The notes beneath the pieces were generated by a model, which worked only from the letters and a program-made list of their open reading frames with translations, searched no databases and was not told where the DNA came from. A DNA stretch of 64,000 nucleotides, taken from assembly GCF_009728935.1 (NCBI RefSeq), contig NZ_CP034235.1, positions 2,456,001 to 2,520,000 on the forward strand, read 5' to 3'. The position numbers were made by a program, and so were the translations under genes. The first letter of the stretch is position 1. Every line of letters starts with the position of its first letter. This DNA comes from Paenibacillus psychroresistens. GTDB lineage: Bacteria; Bacillota; Bacilli; Paenibacillales; NBRC-103111. This document shows positions 8,414 through 17,540 of this stretch, piece by piece.

Positions 8414-10756
8414 ATGGGAATCAATAAATCAAAAATTAGACGAATGCCTTTGTTGCCTTTAAGGGGATTGCTGGTTTATCCGAGTATGGTTCTGCATTTA
8501 GATGTAGGTCGTGAGAAATCTGTAAAAGCTTTGGAAAAAGCAATGGTGGATGATGGGCTGATTCTGCTCTGCTCGCAATCTGAAGTCAATATAGAAGAGC
8601 CTACAGTAGAAGATATATATCGAATAGGTACCGTGGCCAAAGTCAGACAAATGCTGAAATTACCCAATGGCACAATTCGTGTCTTAGTTGAAGGCATAGT
8701 TCGTGCAGAAGTCATCGAATTTCTAGCTAATGAAGAATATTACGAAGTGAACATAAAAGAGCTGCCAGAGCAAGAAAAATCCGATCCTGAAACGGATGCC
8801 TTAATGCGTACGGTACTTCATCAATTTGAGCATTACATTAACTTATCGAAAAAAGTAACACCAGAGACGCTTGCTGCGGTTTCAGATATCGAAGAGCCAG
8901 GAAGATTGGCAGATGTCATTTGCAGTCATTTGGCGTTGAAAATAAAAGATAAACAAGAAATTCTTGAAACCGTGGACGTCCGCGAAAGATTGGAAAAGCT
9001 CTTAGACATTTTGCATAATGAACGTGAAGTGCTAGAGCTTGAACGCAAGATCAGTCAACGTGTCAAAAAACAAATGGAAAAAACGCAAAAGGAATATTAT
9101 TTGCGCGAGCAAATGAAAGCGATCCAGAAGGAATTGGGCGAAAAGGAAGGGCGCGCAGGCGAGGTTGAGGATTTGCGAAGCCAGCTTGAAGCATCCGTAT
9201 TGCCCGATAAGGTTCGTGAGAAAATTGAGAAAGAAATCGATCGCCTTGAAAAAATGCCTGCTGCATCTGCAGAGGGCGGAATTATACGTAATTACATTGA
9301 TTGGTTGTTAGGCTTGCCATGGTCCAAGGAATCCGATGATGATCTGGATATTGAAAAAGCGGAGCAAATTCTAAATGAAGACCATTTTGGTTTGGAAAAA
9401 CCTAAAGAACGGGTCTTGGAATATTTGGCTGTTCAAAAGCTGGTTAAAAAGCTTAAAGGGCCGATCCTTTGCCTAGTGGGACCTCCTGGTGTAGGTAAAA
9501 CATCGATCGCACGTTCCATTGCTCGTTCCTTAGGTAGGGAATTTGTACGTGTTTCTTTAGGCGGAGTAAGAGATGAAGCTGAGATCAGAGGTCATAGACG
9601 CACCTATGTGGGAGCTATGCCTGGACGAATTATTCAAGGGATGAAGAATGCGGGCGCTAGTAATCCTGTGTTCCTGCTTGATGAAATCGATAAAATGGCC
9701 ATGGATTTCCGTGGGGATCCGTCATCTGCTTTGCTTGAGGTCCTCGATCCAGAACAGAATAGTACGTTCAGTGATCATTTTATCGAAATTCCGTATGATT
9801 TATCCAAGGTTATGTTTATTACCACGGCGAATGTAGCCCATAATATTCCACGCCCGTTAATGGATCGGATGGAAATGATCTATATTCCTGGTTACACAGA
9901 GCTTGAAAAACTGCAAATTGCCCATAAATACTTGCTGCCTAAACAAAAGAGAGAGCATGGCTTAGAGCCAGAACAGCTTGAAGTATTAGAACCGACCTTA
10001 TTGAAGTTAATTCGTGAATATACTCGAGAATCAGGTGTGCGTAATCTGGAGCAGCAGCTAGCGGCTTTATGCCGCAAAACAGCCAAGTTCATTGTTTCAA
10101 ATGAAGGAACGTCCGTTCAAATTACCGACGAAAAGCTGAAAGAGCTATTAGGGCCAACTAAATTTCGTTATGGAACAGCAGAGGAAGAAGATCAAGTTGG
10201 TGCGGTTACAGGATTGGCTTGGACTGAGGTTGGCGGGGATACACTTGTCATTGAAGTCACAGTGCTTCCTGGGTCGGGCAAACTTACTCTAACTGGACAG
10301 TTAGGCGACGTGATGAAGGAATCTGCTCAAGCGGCATTCAGTTATATTCGATCCAAGGCAGCAACATTTAATATTCCAGCAGATTTTCACGAAAAGAATG
10401 ATATTCATGTTCATATTCCAGAAGGAGCCATTCCCAAAGATGGTCCATCTGCAGGTATTACTATGGCAACCGCAATTATTTCTGCATTAACGCAGATCCC
10501 TGTTTCGAAGCATGTAGCTATGACAGGTGAAATTACACTTCGAGGACGCGTTCTTCCAATTGGTGGATTAAAAGAAAAGTCTTTAGCAGCGCACCGAGCT
10601 GGAATTAGAACAATCCTTATCCCAAAAGATAATGAAAAAGATCTACCGGATATTCCAGAAAGTGTACGTAACGATATCACTTTTTACCCGGTAAGCCATA
10701 TGGATGAAGTATTGGGGCATGCCTTGTTAAAGCCAGAGCCTGCCGAGATACACTAG
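8414..10756 (+). CDS. lonA: ATP-dependent protease La
   Basis: A 780-residue canonical Lon: N-terminal substrate-recognition domain (1-205), coiled-coil region (about 215-290, rich in Glu/Lys), AAA+ domain with GPPGVGKTS near 356 and FLLDEIDKM, then the peptidase domain with Ser679 (KDGPSAG) and Lys722 (GGLKEK). It degrades misfolded and regulatory proteins in the cytoplasm. ATG 8414 follows GGAGGTG. The gene is 52 bases after lonB and 15 bases before ysxC, which suggests co-transcription with ysxC. Confidence 0.97.
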   Translation: MGINKSKIRRMPLLPLRGLLVYPSMVLHLDVGREKSVKALEKAMVDDGLILLCSQSEVNIEEPTVEDIYRIGTVAKVRQMLKLPNGTIRVLVEGIVRAEVIEFLANEEYYEVNIKELPEQEKSDPETDALMRTVLHQFEHYINLSKKVTPETLAAVSDIEEPGRLADVICSHLALKIKDKQEILETVDVRERLEKLLDILHNEREVLELERKISQRVKKQMEKTQKEYYLREQMKAIQKELGEKEGRAGEVEDLRSQLEASVLPDKVREKIEKEIDRLEKMPAASAEGGIIRNYIDWLLGLPWSKESDDDLDIEKAEQILNEDHFGLEKPKERVLEYLAVQKLVKKLKGPILCLVGPPGVGKTSIARSIARSLGREFVRVSLGGVRDEAEIRGHRRTYVGAMPGRIIQGMKNAGASNPVFLLDEIDKMAMDFRGDPSSALLEVLDPEQNSTFSDHFIEIPYDLSKVMFITTANVAHNIPRPLMDRMEMIYIPGYTELEKLQIAHKYLLPKQKREHGLEPEQLEVLEPTLLKLIREYTRESGVRNLEQQLAALCRKTAKFIVSNEGTSVQITDEKLKELLGPTKFRYGTAEEEDQVGAVTGLAWTEVGGDTLVIEVTVLPGSGKLTLTGQLGDVMKESAQAAFSYIRSKAATFNIPADFHEKNDIHVHIPEGAIPKDGPSAGITMATAIISALTQIPVSKHVAMTGEITLRGRVLPIGGLKEKSLAAHRAGIRTILIPKDNEKDLPDIPESVRNDITFYPVSHMDEVLGHALLKPEPAEIH

Positions 10757-10771
10757 AAAGAGTGTGAACCC

Positions 10772-11395
10772 ATGAAAGTCAATGAAGCTCAATTTATTAT
10801 TAGTGCCGTTGGTCCCAGTCAATACCCTAACGATGCTCTGCCAGAGATTGCTCTGGCAGGGCGTTCTAATGTCGGCAAGTCCTCATTAATCAACCGTTTG
10901 ATTCAGCGTAAGAATTTAGCAAGGACAAGCTCACAGCCTGGTAAAACGCAAACTTTAAATTATTATTTGATCAATACAGACTTATATTTTGTTGATTTAC
11001 CAGGATATGGATATGCCAAAGTATCGAAAACGAAGCGCGAGGTTTGGGGTAAATTTATTGAAGATTATTTATTGAAGCGTAAAGAAATCAAGCTTTTACT
11101 GCTATTAGTAGATTTACGTCATCCACCTTCCAAGGATGATGTGGGCATGTATAAATGGTTAAAGCATGTTGATGTACCAATCTGTGTTGTAGCTACTAAA
11201 GCCGATAAAATCCCAAAAAGCAAATGGCAAAAGCATTTGAAAATCGTACGTGATGCACTTATATTTGATCCTTCAGATCGCTTAATTATTTTTTCTTCGG
11301 AAACAGGGATGGGCAAGGACGAATTATGGCAGGTTATCGAGGACGCAATTGAAGTTGCCTCAGAAGAGGAAGAGGATGAAGCTCTTCAGAGCTAA
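10772..11395 (+). CDS. ysxC: Ribosome biogenesis GTP-binding protein YsxC/EngB
   Basis: 207 residues, the normal EngB length. GTPase motifs are all present: G1 GRSNVGKSS near residue 30, G3 DLPGYGYA, G4 TKADK and a G5-like FSSETG. The protein is an essential GTPase in 50S subunit assembly. Its position after lonA and before the hem genes is the same as in B. subtilis. The C terminus is very acidic ([11 protein letters not shown]). Confidence 0.95.
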   Translation: MKVNEAQFIISAVGPSQYPNDALPEIALAGRSNVGKSSLINRLIQRKNLARTSSQPGKTQTLNYYLINTDLYFVDLPGYGYAKVSKTKREVWGKFIEDYLLKRKEIKLLLLLVDLRHPPSKDDVGMYKWLKHVDVPICVVATKADKIPKSKWQKHLKIVRDALIFDPSDRLIIFSSETGMGKDELWQVIEDAIEVASEEEEDEALQS

Positions 11396-11587
11396 CCCTT
11401 GATAGTATTACTTAAAATTAAAGAGCAAATCAAAGATTGTGTGATCATCCAAGCCTTATTTAGCGATATTTTCAGTAATTTGGCTGATTATCTCGCTATT
11501 TTGATAGTAGGAATATTTATACCTGATGTAGTATAATATGAATGTATAGGTTTCAAAGGGTTTTACAAACAGAATCGAGGGATTTTT

Positions 11588-12175
11588 ATGGCTCAAAGGT
11601 TAGCGACTGAATATGTCAAAACCTGCCTGGTATTAACAGAAGCCGAAATGTTTAAATTTGTTACCATATTCGCAGACCATCAGGTACAATTGCAAGTCAA
11701 GGTATTGGAGAATGGAAGTCAAGACGTTGTTTTTCAAGATGCCGGCGAAGATGAAATCGTGTTGTCTTTTGAACGTTTGGATAGTAAATATGTTTTTACA
11801 GGTTCATGTCGTTTAAGTAATCCTAATTTAGTTACTGTAATGCGTAAAGCGGTAGCCGAGTTCAAAGGCAGCGCGACAGTTAATCGCATTTATCCTAGCT
11901 ACACAATGGTGTATCAATACAACCGTGGTGCTGTGATTAAAATTATTGAAATAAAAGCAGCTAATGAAAAAATTATTTATGAATACAAAGATACAGTAGA
12001 TCAGTTAAAGCTGCTCTTTCTTAAACAGAATGTAGAATATGAAATACAAGCGATTCATCAACAAATTAATGAGGTACTGGACTTGCGTAACCTGAGTATA
12101 GAATCCACGTTTATTTCACAAATAGACCAGCGTTTACAGCAGCTGTCACATCGTCTGTTCAGTCTTGAAGTGTAG
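11588..12175 (+). CDS. Conserved-looking protein of unknown function
   Basis: 195 residues, no recognised domain. The sequence alternates beta-like segments (residues 30-120, for example VQLQVKVL, KYVFTGSCRLS) with a C-terminal helical, probably coiled-coil stretch (about 135-190, rich in Gln, Leu and Ile). There is no signal peptide or membrane helix, so it is likely cytoplasmic. ATG 11588 has GAGGG upstream. It has its own promoter region: TATAAT at 11532-11537, with GAATATTT at 11511, which also resembles a sigma-E -35 element. A terminator follows at 12215. Composition and codon use match the neighbours. Confidence 0.7.
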   Translation: MAQRLATEYVKTCLVLTEAEMFKFVTIFADHQVQLQVKVLENGSQDVVFQDAGEDEIVLSFERLDSKYVFTGSCRLSNPNLVTVMRKAVAEFKGSATVNRIYPSYTMVYQYNRGAVIKIIEIKAANEKIIYEYKDTVDQLKLLFLKQNVEYEIQAIHQQINEVLDLRNLSIESTFISQIDQRLQQLSHRLFSLEV

Positions 12176-12214
12176 CAGGTAATTACATCTAAACTATAGT
12201 CCAATTTATACTAT

Positions 12215-12237
12215 GGGAGCCGCGAGGCTTCCTTTTT
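12215..12237 (+). terminator. Rho-independent terminator
   Basis: GGGAGCC (12215-12221) pairs with GGCTTCC (12226-12232) around a GCGA tetraloop and is followed by five T. It ends the unknown gene at 11588-12175. Confidence 0.85.
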
Positions 12238-12312
12238 GCTGTGTTGCTGCATAGAATAAAATCGATATAAAAGCCCTCATGAGTTTTAAATATTAAGATT
12301 TAAAAAAAAGTA

Positions 12313-12341
12313 TTGCATTTCTCAGCAATAGATGTTATTTT
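12313..12341 (+). promoter_or_regulatory. Sigma-A promoter of speD
   Basis: TTGCAT (12313-12318) and TATTTT (12336-12341) are separated by 17 bases. Transcription would start near 12348, leaving a leader of about 140 bases before the speD start. Confidence 0.55.
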
Positions 12342-12347
12342 TAATCT

Positions 12348-12445
12348 CGTTGAAAAAACTATATAGGAACCAGGATTCACTCAGGACATTATATGTTGCG
12401 AGAGGCTTTTTCCCTCGGGAAGTGAATGACGTAGGTCCTAGCGGA
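12348..12445 (+). ncRNA. Candidate structured leader of speD
   Basis: Three sets of complementary segments are visible. ATTCACT (12375-12381) pairs with AGTGAAT (12421-12427). Inside that, CGAG-GG (12399-12405) pairs with CC-CTCG (12412-12417). AGGAC (12383-12387) can pair with GTCCT (12435-12439), which lies outside the first stem and so would make a pseudoknot. I do not recognise this as a known riboswitch. A ligand from polyamine or S-adenosylmethionine metabolism would fit the downstream gene, but that is inference. Confidence 0.4.
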
Positions 12446-12486
12446 TGAAATCAAACATTTTATTCCTAGGAAGGGGGAACCGAGAG

Positions 12487-12888
12487 ATGGAATACTCAAC
12501 TTTCGGAAGACACGTTGCTGTGGACACATGGGGAGCGGATTTTGAACTTCTCAATAACGCAGAATGGTTAAAAGCTCAAATGGTAGAAGCTGCGGAGGCA
12601 TGCGGAGCAACCGTATTATCCGTGCAAGCACAAGCATTTGAACCACAAGGAGCAACAGTATTAGTCTTATTATCAGAAAGTCACATTTCAATTCACACTT
12701 ATCCTGAACGTGGTTTCGCCGCATTGGATTGTTATACGTGTGGAGAAACGGTTGATCCGCAATTAGCGATCGATCATATGATTTCCGTGCTAAAGCCCGA
12801 AACGGTTTATGCAAAGAAATTGATCCGTGGTATGGGCGAGCTTCAGGTTGAAACACCGGAAATCAAACAAGCCGTATTGGCGAAGTAA
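12487..12888 (+). CDS. speD: S-adenosylmethionine decarboxylase proenzyme
   Basis: 133 residues from ATG 12487, chosen because GGAAGGGGG lies upstream and the protein then begins like the short bacterial AdoMetDC proenzymes (FGRHVAVDTWGADF). It self-cleaves at Glu64-Ser65 in the SESH motif to create the pyruvoyl group, then decarboxylates S-adenosylmethionine to supply aminopropyl groups for spermidine. HTYPE after the cleavage site and DCYTCG near residue 80 are family motifs. An in-frame ATG at 12445 would add 14 residues and is less likely. The gene is monocistronic: its own promoter, leader and terminator flank it. Confidence 0.95.
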   Translation: MEYSTFGRHVAVDTWGADFELLNNAEWLKAQMVEAAEACGATVLSVQAQAFEPQGATVLVLLSESHISIHTYPERGFAALDCYTCGETVDPQLAIDHMISVLKPETVYAKKLIRGMGELQVETPEIKQAVLAK

Positions 12889-12932
12889 AAGTAGTACGAT
12901 ACGTATTAAATAAACATTAAATTATGCCAAGA

Positions 12933-12962
12933 AGATCATGGAGAAATCCATGGTCTTTTTTT
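12933..12962 (+). terminator. Rho-independent terminator of speD
   Basis: AGATCATGG (12933-12941) pairs with CCATGGTCT (12948-12956), one G-U pair, and runs into seven T. Confidence 0.9.
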
Positions 12963-13017
12963 GTACCTCTCGTCCATAGAATAAAAGTGGAATAGCTATG
13001 GATATGGAGGGTTCAGT

Positions 13018-13554
13018 ATGGGGAAGATGAGAGGGAGCCAAAATTTTATTATACTCGTAATATCGTTAATGCTGGGATGGACTTTAAATTCGGTTTATCA
13101 TGTAGTAAGCTCACCAGAGCAGGAGCAAAGTGATTCACACCTTTTGTATCAAATTGCCGTTTTTCAAATTGAAATGCTTAATAGTGCGTTTGTGGATATT
13201 CCGAACTTAAAGGCAACACAGCAATTAACGATATTGAAGCAAATGGCATACGCTGTAGACTATACTCATGAGAGATTTTTAATTTCTATTGGGGAGAATA
13301 AAGTAGCTGAGCTAAGCTCATTAAAACGGATGATGGATTATATACTAAGACTTCAAATTGGTGGGGATAGGCAATTAAAGCCGGAGGAAATCCGTATTTT
13401 TATTGACGCAAGCGTATTGTTTAAACAGCTTTACGAAGAATACGCCAAGCTTATGGTAGAGGATAATGACGGAATTGTAGCTGCAGTAAATAAGAAAATC
13501 CACAAAGATGATCTAGCCATTTATAATATATTTAGTCGAAAGCTGCTGCAATAA
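13018..13554 (+). CDS. Small membrane-anchored protein of unknown function
   Basis: 178 residues. One hydrophobic helix at residues 9-31 (FIILVISLMLGWTLNSVYHVV) makes it a type II membrane protein or a secreted protein with an uncleaved anchor; the rest is helical and polar and would lie outside. ATG 13018 has GGAGG nine bases upstream. It occupies the place of ysxD in B. subtilis, between ysxC and hemA, but I cannot claim homology. CATAGAAT at 12975 resembles the -10 of sporulation sigma-E/sigma-K promoters but has no convincing -35. Confidence 0.7.
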   Translation: MGKMRGSQNFIILVISLMLGWTLNSVYHVVSSPEQEQSDSHLLYQIAVFQIEMLNSAFVDIPNLKATQQLTILKQMAYAVDYTHERFLISIGENKVAELSSLKRMMDYILRLQIGGDRQLKPEEIRIFIDASVLFKQLYEEYAKLMVEDNDGIVAAVNKKIHKDDLAIYNIFSRKLLQ

Positions 13555-13606
13555 TGCATACAGTCATAATTTCTTCATATTCAAGCTCTAAATAGCGGAT
13601 GTAATA

Positions 13607-13615
13607 TGCTATAAT
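13607..13615 (+). promoter_or_regulatory. Extended -10 element of the hemA operon
   Basis: TGCTATAAT matches an extended -10. No good -35 is visible 17 bases upstream. Transcription would begin near 13622, giving a leader of about 40 bases. Confidence 0.5.
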
Positions 13616-13661
13616 TAGCTTTAGTTTGTTAGACTATCTTAGATAAAGGCAGGTGATACAC

Positions 13662-15047
13662 ATGCATATTTTGGTCGTTGGTTTAAATTATCGAACAGCC
13701 CCTGTTGAAATTAGAGAGCAGTTTACTTTGGCGGCTGAGCAATTACCTGCTGCGTTAAAGGAACTGAAGGAAACCAAAAGTATACTTGAATGTGTTGTCG
13801 TCAGTACCTGCAATCGAACAGAAATTTATGCTGTTGTTGATCGAATACACATGTGCAACCATTATATACGCGGTTTTATGGAGAAATGGTTTGGCGTTTC
13901 TCGAGAACAATTTACCCAGCATTTATACATGTACGAGCACCAGAAAGCAATTGAGCATTTATTTCGCGTTACTTGCAGTCTAGATTCAATGGTGATTGGT
14001 GAAACGCAAATTCTTGGTCAAGTTAAAGATGCCTTTCTATTAGCCCAGGAAGAAAAATCAACGGGCACACTGTTTAACATGCTATTTAAGCAAGCCATAA
14101 CTTTAGCCAAACGTGCCCATTCGGAAACGGCAATTGGCGAGAACCCTGTTTCAATTAGCTATGCTGCTGTTGAACTGGGCAAACGGATATTTGGCAGCTT
14201 TGCGAATAAAACTGTCTTGATCATTGGGGCAGGTAAAATGAGTGAATTAACAGCCAAGCATTTGCATGCTAACGGAGCTGAGAAAATATTAGTAACAAAC
14301 CGGACGCATGAAAGAGCCATTGAACTCGCACATAAGTTTCAGGGAAAGGCAGTTTTGTTCGAAAAACTGCATGAAGAGCTGGAGTATGTGGATATTGTGA
14401 TCAGCTCGACTGGATCGGCAGAAATAGTTTTAACCAAGGAACAGGTGCAAAAAGCATTGCTTAAGCGCAAAGCCCGACCTTTATTCATGATTGATATTGC
14501 CGTTCCTCGTGATCTAGATCCGGGAATTGGTGAATTGCGAAATGTTTTCCTACATGATATTGATGACCTGGAAGCCATCGTTGAGAGTAATTTATCGGAG
14601 CGCAGCCAAGAGGTTTCGAAGATTGAAACGATGATTACAGAGGAACATCTGGTATATGAGCAATGGTACAAGACCTTAGGCGTTAGCCCGATTATTCAAG
14701 CGCTTCAGCATAAATCAAGCTTGATTCATGAGGAAACAATGGATAGCTTGTTGAATAAAATTCCTGATCTGGACGAGCGTGAAATTAAAATTATTCGCAA
14801 GCTGACAAAAAGCATTGTCAATCAGATGCTGCGTGATCCAATCCTGCGTGTTAAAGAAATGGCAGGAGAACGTCATGCGGATGAAGCTTTAGATATGTTC
14901 ACGAAAATTTTTGCATTGGAAGAGCAAATAGCTGAACAAAAGCAAGCTGAGCTAGAGGAACTGCAAAAATCCACTCAGCAGAAAAAAGACAATGAGTCAT
15001 CTGTTTTTGTTTCATTACAAGGGCAGCCTTTATTGGCTGGCTCATAA
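13662..15047 (+). CDS. hemA: Glutamyl-tRNA reductase
   Basis: 461 residues. It reduces glutamyl-tRNA to glutamate-1-semialdehyde, the first committed step of haem and sirohaem synthesis by the C5 route. The catalytic Cys50 is in STCNRTEIYA; GETQILGQVK and an NADPH-binding GAGKMSELTAKHL follow, and the C-terminal dimerisation helix ends in a low-complexity Gln/Glu tail. ATG 13662 is preferred to the in-frame GTG 13653, because GGCAGGTG at 13649-13656 is spaced correctly for the ATG and MHILVVGLNYRT is the usual N terminus. It heads hemA-hemX-met8-hemC-cobA/hemD-hemB. Confidence 0.97.
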   Translation: MHILVVGLNYRTAPVEIREQFTLAAEQLPAALKELKETKSILECVVVSTCNRTEIYAVVDRIHMCNHYIRGFMEKWFGVSREQFTQHLYMYEHQKAIEHLFRVTCSLDSMVIGETQILGQVKDAFLLAQEEKSTGTLFNMLFKQAITLAKRAHSETAIGENPVSISYAAVELGKRIFGSFANKTVLIIGAGKMSELTAKHLHANGAEKILVTNRTHERAIELAHKFQGKAVLFEKLHEELEYVDIVISSTGSAEIVLTKEQVQKALLKRKARPLFMIDIAVPRDLDPGIGELRNVFLHDIDDLEAIVESNLSERSQEVSKIETMITEEHLVYEQWYKTLGVSPIIQALQHKSSLIHEETMDSLLNKIPDLDEREIKIIRKLTKSIVNQMLRDPILRVKEMAGERHADEALDMFTKIFALEEQIAEQKQAELEELQKSTQQKKDNESSVFVSLQGQPLLAGS

Positions 15048-15068
15048 GGCTTAGAGTAGGAGGACTGG

Positions 15069-15887
15069 ATGGTTACTCAAGGCTGGATGTTTGATGCGAT
15101 ACTATATATATATGCCTTGAGCCTGCTGTTTTATTTCTCCGATTTTGTTGGTGTTAATCGGAATGCAAAACGGATGGGAACAGGGCTTCTTATTTTTGTT
15201 TGGGTCTTGCAGACCTTTTATCTAGTAGCTAATGCGATAGAGCAAAGAGGCCATTTTGTCTTCACTTTATTTGAAGCTTTATTGCTATTTTCTTGGTTAA
15301 TGGTCACTTTTTCGCTGATACTTAATCGTTTTTTTCGGATAGAGCCATTGGTTTTCTTTGCAAATGTAGTTGGTTTTGCCGTACTGGCGCTTCACTTTTT
15401 CAGTCATCATATCGACAGTCCCGACATTTCGCAGGGAGAAGCTTTAAATGAGCTGTTATTTATTCACGCAACACTTGCTGTCTGCAGCTATGCTGCTTTT
15501 TCACTCGCTGCCATTTTTTCGGGAATGTATTTATTCTTACACCGTCAGCTTAAAGAAAAGCATTGGTCCCCAGCAATGAAACGTATGCCGAGCCTGGAGA
15601 AAATTGAAATCTACACGTTTTATTCCATCCTTAGCGGATTTCCCTTGTTGCTGCTTTCACTAGTTTTGGGAGTGATTTGGATAACATTGCGTGGTGACAG
15701 CAATCTGTTGTTTGATCCGAAAGTTGTACTTTCTACATTTATATTATTGATTTATACGGCTTATTTATTTCAACGTCGCTTTTCGCAATCCTCGGGAACT
15801 AGCTTGGCATGGTGGAATATAGGTGCTTTTGCTTTTATGATTGTCAATTTTTTGGTGATTAATCTTTTATCCGGATTTCATCGATAG
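15069..15887 (+). CDS. hemX: HemX, cytochrome c assembly (CcsA)-like membrane protein
   Basis: 272 residues with about eight membrane helices and the CcsA/HemX arrangement, including conserved-looking His residues (ALHFFSHH near residue 113, FIHATLAVCSYAAF near 138). In B. subtilis HemX lowers the amount of HemA protein; the mechanism is not established. ATG 15069 has AGGAGG directly upstream (15058-15063), and the gene lies 21 bases after hemA. Confidence 0.9.
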   Translation: MVTQGWMFDAILYIYALSLLFYFSDFVGVNRNAKRMGTGLLIFVWVLQTFYLVANAIEQRGHFVFTLFEALLLFSWLMVTFSLILNRFFRIEPLVFFANVVGFAVLALHFFSHHIDSPDISQGEALNELLFIHATLAVCSYAAFSLAAIFSGMYLFLHRQLKEKHWSPAMKRMPSLEKIEIYTFYSILSGFPLLLLSLVLGVIWITLRGDSNLLFDPKVVLSTFILLIYTAYLFQRRFSQSSGTSLAWWNIGAFAFMIVNFLVINLLSGFHR

Positions 15888-15903
15888 ATAAGGTTGTGAG
15901 AGA

Positions 15904-16551
15904 ATGAGCACTGATAATTCAACTTACTATCCAATCCTGCTTAATTTGAATGGGAAAAGCTGTGTAGTTGTTGGTGGAGGTCGCGTAGCAGAGCGTAAGA
16001 TTGCTGCTTTGTTGGAAGCTAAAGCGAAAGTAACGGTTATCAGCCCTGAGGTAACCCCGATTATTTCTGAATGGTTAGCAATGGGGAAGCTTGAAGGTAT
16101 AATGGAAGGCTATGATTCCCAATATAGTAGTGACGCTTATCTTGTAATTGCTGCAACAGATTCTACTGAAGTAAACGAATGTGTTTATATTGACTCAGCA
16201 GCAAGAGGGCAATTGATCAATCGCGTTGATTGTCCAGAGCAAAGTAATTTTATTGTTCCGGCCGTGGTTCGCCGCGGAAAGCTTAGTATTGCTGTTTCTA
16301 CTGATGGAGCGAGTCCTTTGTTAGCTGTAGAAATTCGCCAAAAGCTTGAGCAAGAATATGGCGAGGAATATGAGCTTTATCTTGATTTTCTTGGCGAGCT
16401 GCGTTTGTTGGTTCAAGATCAGGTGTTAGAGGCGCAGGAACGGAAGCGAATTCTCAAAACAGTGTTGGAGTTGGACGTGCTAGGTTCGATCCGGAATGGA
16501 TCGTTTAACAAGATGAGGTTGTTTGAAAAGTTATTAGGGGTTGCCAAATAA
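15904..16551 (+). CDS. Precorrin-2 dehydrogenase / sirohydrochlorin ferrochelatase-like protein
   Basis: 215 residues. The N-terminal half is a Rossmann domain (VVVGGGRVAERKIAALLEA near 19-37, then CPEQSNFIVPAVVRRG), and the C-terminal part matches the Met8p/SirC/YlnF family (STDGASPLLAVEIRQKLEQ). It oxidises precorrin-2 to sirohydrochlorin and may also insert iron. In B. subtilis this function is encoded by ylnF, away from hemA; here it sits inside the hem operon, next to hemC and the cobA-hemD fusion, so the operon covers most of the path to sirohaem. That cofactor is needed by nitrite reductase and fits the nitrate genes at 60-64 kb. Confidence 0.88.
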   Translation: MSTDNSTYYPILLNLNGKSCVVVGGGRVAERKIAALLEAKAKVTVISPEVTPIISEWLAMGKLEGIMEGYDSQYSSDAYLVIAATDSTEVNECVYIDSAARGQLINRVDCPEQSNFIVPAVVRRGKLSIAVSTDGASPLLAVEIRQKLEQEYGEEYELYLDFLGELRLLVQDQVLEAQERKRILKTVLELDVLGSIRNGSFNKMRLFEKLLGVAK

Positions 16552-16575
16552 GAGTTGTTGAGTAAGGAGAGTAAA

Positions 16576-17535
16576 ATGCGTAAAATTGTTGTAGGTACTC
16601 GTAAAAGTGCATTGGCTTTGACACAAACCAATCAAGTTATTGCCCAATTGGAGCAAATTTGTAAACGTGATGGCATTGAATGTGAGTTTGAGGTTCATAA
16701 AATTGTAACTAAAGGCGATCAAATTCTTGATGTTACGCTTTCTAAGGTTGGTGGCAAAGGTCTATTCGTTAAAGAAATTGAACAAGCCTTGTTGGACAAT
16801 GTGATTGATATTGCGGTACATAGCATGAAGGACATGCCTGCGGATTTAGCGGATGGATTGACCATAGGTGCCATTCCAGAGCGCGTAGATCCACGTGATT
16901 GTCTCATCTCACGTGGCGGGGTTGGATTGGACGCGCTGCCCACAGGAGCGCGTGTAGGGACCAGCAGCTTGCGCAGAGCGTGCCAGCTAAAGTTTCACCG
17001 GCCGGATCTCCAAGTGGAGTCGATCCGAGGCAATATTGATTCGAGGCTGAAGAAGCTCGAATCAGAAGACTTTGACGCGATATTGCTTGCCGCTGCGGGG
17101 TTGCACCGCATGGGCTGGACGGATCGCGTCAGCGCGTTTTTGACCGCCGACGCTTGCGTGCCGGCGGTAGGGCAAGGCGCGCTCGGCATAGAGTGCCGCG
17201 CGGGCGACGGCTTCATGCTGGATCTGCTCCGCAGATTCCAGCATGAAGCTACCGCCCGCTGCGTCCGCGCCGAGCGGAGCTTTCTACGCAGCCTTAACGG
17301 CGGCTGCCAGGTACCTATCGGCGCCTACGGCCGCATTGCGGCGCCGGAAGAAGCTGTGACGTCAGGCGGCGATGCCGACGTCATTACGCTTACGGGCATC
17401 GTCGGTTCCCCCGACGGTGCAGTGCTTTTGCGTGCCACAGTTAGCGGCACACTGCCCGAGGAGCTGGGCGAAGAGCTTGCCCAGCTATTGAAAGCTCAAG
17501 GAGCAGAGCAAATTTTAGCTGATGTGAGGGGATGA
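16576..17535 (+). CDS. hemC: Hydroxymethylbilane synthase (porphobilinogen deaminase)
   Basis: 319 residues from ATG 16576 with AAGGAGAG upstream; the TTG at 16555 is not needed. It joins four porphobilinogens. The dipyrromethane cofactor Cys is Cys244 in [11 protein letters not shown], and [13 protein letters not shown] at the start plus HSMKDMP near residue 80 are family motifs. The gene is strikingly mosaic: bases before about 16905 and after about 17485 have the local composition (22 of 60 G+C in 16561-16620), whereas the centre is very G+C rich (44 of 60 in 17161-17220) with GC-ending codons. The frame is intact across the block. The stop overlaps the possible ATG of the next gene. Confidence 0.97.
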   Translation: MRKIVVGTRKSALALTQTNQVIAQLEQICKRDGIECEFEVHKIVTKGDQILDVTLSKVGGKGLFVKEIEQALLDNVIDIAVHSMKDMPADLADGLTIGAIPERVDPRDCLISRGGVGLDALPTGARVGTSSLRRACQLKFHRPDLQVESIRGNIDSRLKKLESEDFDAILLAAAGLHRMGWTDRVSAFLTADACVPAVGQGALGIECRAGDGFMLDLLRRFQHEATARCVRAERSFLRSLNGGCQVPIGAYGRIAAPEEAVTSGGDADVITLTGIVGSPDGAVLLRATVSGTLPEELGEELAQLLKAQGAEQILADVRG

Positions 17536-17540
17536 GTCCA

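Noticed and set aside
12975..12982. CATAGAAT as a sigma-E or sigma-K promoter for the 178-residue protein
   Set aside because: No matching -35 element is found at the right distance.
16719..17244. Open frames on the minus strand inside hemC
   Set aside because: They are a by-product of the G+C-rich block; they have no ribosome-binding sites and lie opposite a well-conserved enzyme.
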